From Amycolatopsis pittospori (GTDB lineage: Bacteria; Actinomycetota; Actinomycetes; Mycobacteriales; Pseudonocardiaceae), in contig NZ_JACBXD010000011.1 of assembly GCF_013870525.1 (NCBI RefSeq), forward strand, positions 1 to 64,000: a stretch of DNA of 64,000 nt. The letters are read 5' to 3'. Position 1 is the first letter of the stretch. Every line of letters starts with the position of its first letter. This document shows, in pieces, positions 62,390-64,000 of this stretch. Under the pieces are notes generated by a model. That model was not told the origin of the DNA, did not search any database, and saw nothing but the letters and a program-made list of their open reading frames with translations. A program made the translations under genes and the position numbers.

Positions 62390-64000
62390 CAGAAAAGGAA
62401 ATACCTCTGCGCCATGGGCAGTTCCGTCACCGGCCGCGGTTCGATCAGCTCGCCGTCGACGTGCACGGCGAAACTGTCCGGCTCCACCCGGATGTCCGGC
62501 GTCGCGTCGTTGAGCACCATGTCGGCCTTGCCGCGGGATCGGGTGTTCGAGATCGGCACCAGTTTCCGCGTGATGCCGAACCGCTCCGCGACTCCGTTTT
62601 CCAGGGCTTCCGGCGCCACGAAATGGAAGCTGCTCGCGGCGGCGACGGCCGGTGCCGCGCCGAACATCGGCCGCGCGAGCACCGGCTGTGGCGTCGGGAT
62701 GGACGCGTTCGCGTCGCCCATCGCCGCCCACGCGCCGAACCCGCCCTTGAGCACGACATGCGGCCGGACTCCGAAGAACTTCGGTTCCCACAGCACGAGA
62801 TCGGCGAGTTTCCCGATCTCCACCGAACCGATCTCGCGTTCCATCCCGTGCGCGATCGCCGGATTGATGGTGTATTTGGCGACATAGCGACGAGCCCGCA
62901 GGTTGTCCGCCGCCCCGTCGCCGGGCAGTGCGCCGCGCCGGCGTTTCATCACGTGCGCCGTCTGCCAGGTCCGGATGATCACCTCGCCGATCCGGCCCAT
63001 CGCCTGCGAATCCGAGCTCATCATCGAGATCGCGCCGAGGTCGTGGAGGACGTCCTCGGCCGCGATCGTCGTCGGCCTGATCCGGCTTTCGGCGAACGCC
63101 AGGTCCTCGGGCACGGACGGATTGAGATGGTGGCAGACGACGAGCATGTCGAGGTGCTCGTCGAGGGTGTTCGCGGTGTGCGGACGTGTCGGGTTCGTGG
63201 ACGACGGCAGGATGTTGGCCAGCCCGGCGACCCGGATGATGTCGGGTGCGTGCCCGCCTCCCGCGCCTTCGGTGTGGTAGGCGTTGATCGACCGGCCGCG
63301 AATGGCGTCCACAGTGGACTCCAGGAAACCGGCCTCGTTCAGGGTGTCGGTGTGGATCGCCACCTGGACACCGGATTCGTCGGCCACGGTGAGGCAGGCG
63401 TCGATCGCGGCCGGGGTGCTGCCCCAGTCCTCGTGCAGTTTGAAGCCGCCCGCGCCGGCGGCCAGTTGTTCACGCAGCGCGTCGTGGCGGACCGTGTTCC
63501 CCTTGCCCAGCAACAGGACGTTGACCGGCTGGCCGTCCATCGCCTGTAGCATCCGGCCGAGGTTCCACGCGCCGGGCGTGACCGTGGTGGCCTTGCTGCC
63601 CTCGACAGGCCCGGTGCCACCGCCGACCAGCGTGGTGAGTCCGGACGCCAGCGCCGTATCCGTCAACTGCGGGCAGATGAAGTGGACGTGGCAGTCGATC
63701 CCGCCCGCGGTGAGGATCTTCCCGTTACCGGACAACACTTCCGTCGACGGCCCGACGACCAGCGCCGGATCGACGCCGTCCATCGTGTCCGGGTTGCCCG
63801 CCTTGCCGATGCCGACGATCCGGCCGTCACGGACGCCGACGTCGGCCTTGACGATGCCCCAGTGGTCCAGGATCACCGCGCCGGTGATGATGAGGTCCGG
63901 CGCGCCTTCGGCCCGCGTCGCCATCCCCTGGCCCATGGATTCGCGGATCACCTTGCCGCCGCCGAACAGGACTTCGTCCCCGCTGCCGGACGGCCCCATA
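62389..64000 (-). CDS. ureC: Urease alpha subunit, 5' end outside window
   Basis: Catalytic subunit that hydrolyses urea to ammonia and carbamate. About 537 residues are visible; the N-terminal 30 or so lie beyond position 64000. Nickel and catalytic residues are intact: [12 protein letters not shown], the carbamylated Lys in [45 protein letters not shown], and the Asp in [11 protein letters not shown]. The flap [11 protein letters not shown] follows. The product ends MAQRYFLF. ureA and ureB would be expected further right. Confidence 0.96.
   Translation of the reverse strand, partial: MGPSGSGDEVLFGGGKVIRESMGQGMATRAEGAPDLIITGAVILDHWGIVKADVGVRDGRIVGIGKAGNPDTMDGVDPALVVGPSTEVLSGNGKILTAGGIDCHVHFICPQLTDTALASGLTTLVGGGTGPVEGSKATTVTPGAWNLGRMLQAMDGQPVNVLLLGKGNTVRHDALREQLAAGAGGFKLHEDWGSTPAAIDACLTVADESGVQVAIHTDTLNEAGFLESTVDAIRGRSINAYHTEGAGGGHAPDIIRVAGLANILPSSTNPTRPHTANTLDEHLDMLVVCHHLNPSVPEDLAFAESRIRPTTIAAEDVLHDLGAISMMSSDSQAMGRIGEVIIRTWQTAHVMKRRRGALPGDGAADNLRARRYVAKYTINPAIAHGMEREIGSVEIGKLADLVLWEPKFFGVRPHVVLKGGFGAWAAMGDANASIPTPQPVLARPMFGAAPAVAAASSFHFVAPEALENGVAERFGITRKLVPISNTRSRGKADMVLNDATPDIRVEPDSFAVHVDGELIEPRPVTELPMAQRYFLF

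Overview
The window reads as chromosomal DNA of a high-G+C actinomycete, most likely Amycolatopsis or a close relative in Pseudonocardiaceae. The evidence is a mycothiol-dependent formaldehyde dehydrogenase, actinobacterial integration host factor (mihF), a complete conservon (cvnABCD), a urease block in the actinobacterial order C-F-G-D, many GTG/TTG starts and many 1-4 base start/stop overlaps. I saw no tRNA, rRNA, insertion sequence, integrase or CRISPR array. The genus is an inference from gene content and style, not from a search.

Layout. 1-2.2 kb: truncated alcohol dehydrogenase, small HTH protein, mntR-type metal regulator, GNAT. 2.2-8.5 kb: amidohydrolase, then an enoyl-CoA hydratase / acyl-CoA ligase / TetR operon, and an acyl-CoA dehydrogenase with a palindromic operator. 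8.5-12.2 kb: dicarboxylate symporter coupled to a phosphopantetheinyl transferase, facing isochorismate synthase and mihF. 12.7-17.2 kb: acyl-CoA ligase, orphan sugar-binding lipoprotein, and a small membrane protein divergent from a TetR-class repressor with two perfect tetO-like operators between them. 17.4-26.7 kb: secreted phosphoesterase, thioesterase, C39-like peptidase, mscR with a gamma-glutamylcyclotransferase-like partner, and a flavoprotein / TetR / glpD locus. 26.8-30.4 kb: six overlapping genes encoding an HTH protein, three membrane proteins and an ABC exporter. 30.4-41.4 kb: photolyase, gltA, sugar kinase, TetR/acyl-CoA dehydrogenase pair, amidohydrolase, aldose epimerase, acyl-CoA ligase. 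41.7-48.8 kb: secreted SRPBCC protein, TetR plus two metallo-beta-lactamase-fold hydrolases, APC permease, DUF3558-like lipoprotein, MFS exporter, pdxH. 49-58.4 kb: NCS1 permease with a Cys-rich tail, then an ABC importer running directly into a conservon. 58.4-64 kb: TetR/lipase pair and the urease genes ureD, ureG, ureF, ureC (5' end of ureC outside).

The most system-like region is 51508-58389, where a solute importer (binding protein, permease, ATPase) and a four-gene G-protein-type sensory complex are packed as one seven-gene transcription unit. The NCS1 permease upstream may belong to the same physiology.

Two kinds of non-coding structure stand out. First, intergenic ends carry several families of long near-perfect hairpins and 21-bp repeat arrays; the same family recurs behind unrelated genes. 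Second, the palindrome TCCAC(A/T)GTGGA occurs at least eight times, mostly inside genes and in all three codon phases, which points to a DNA-level role.
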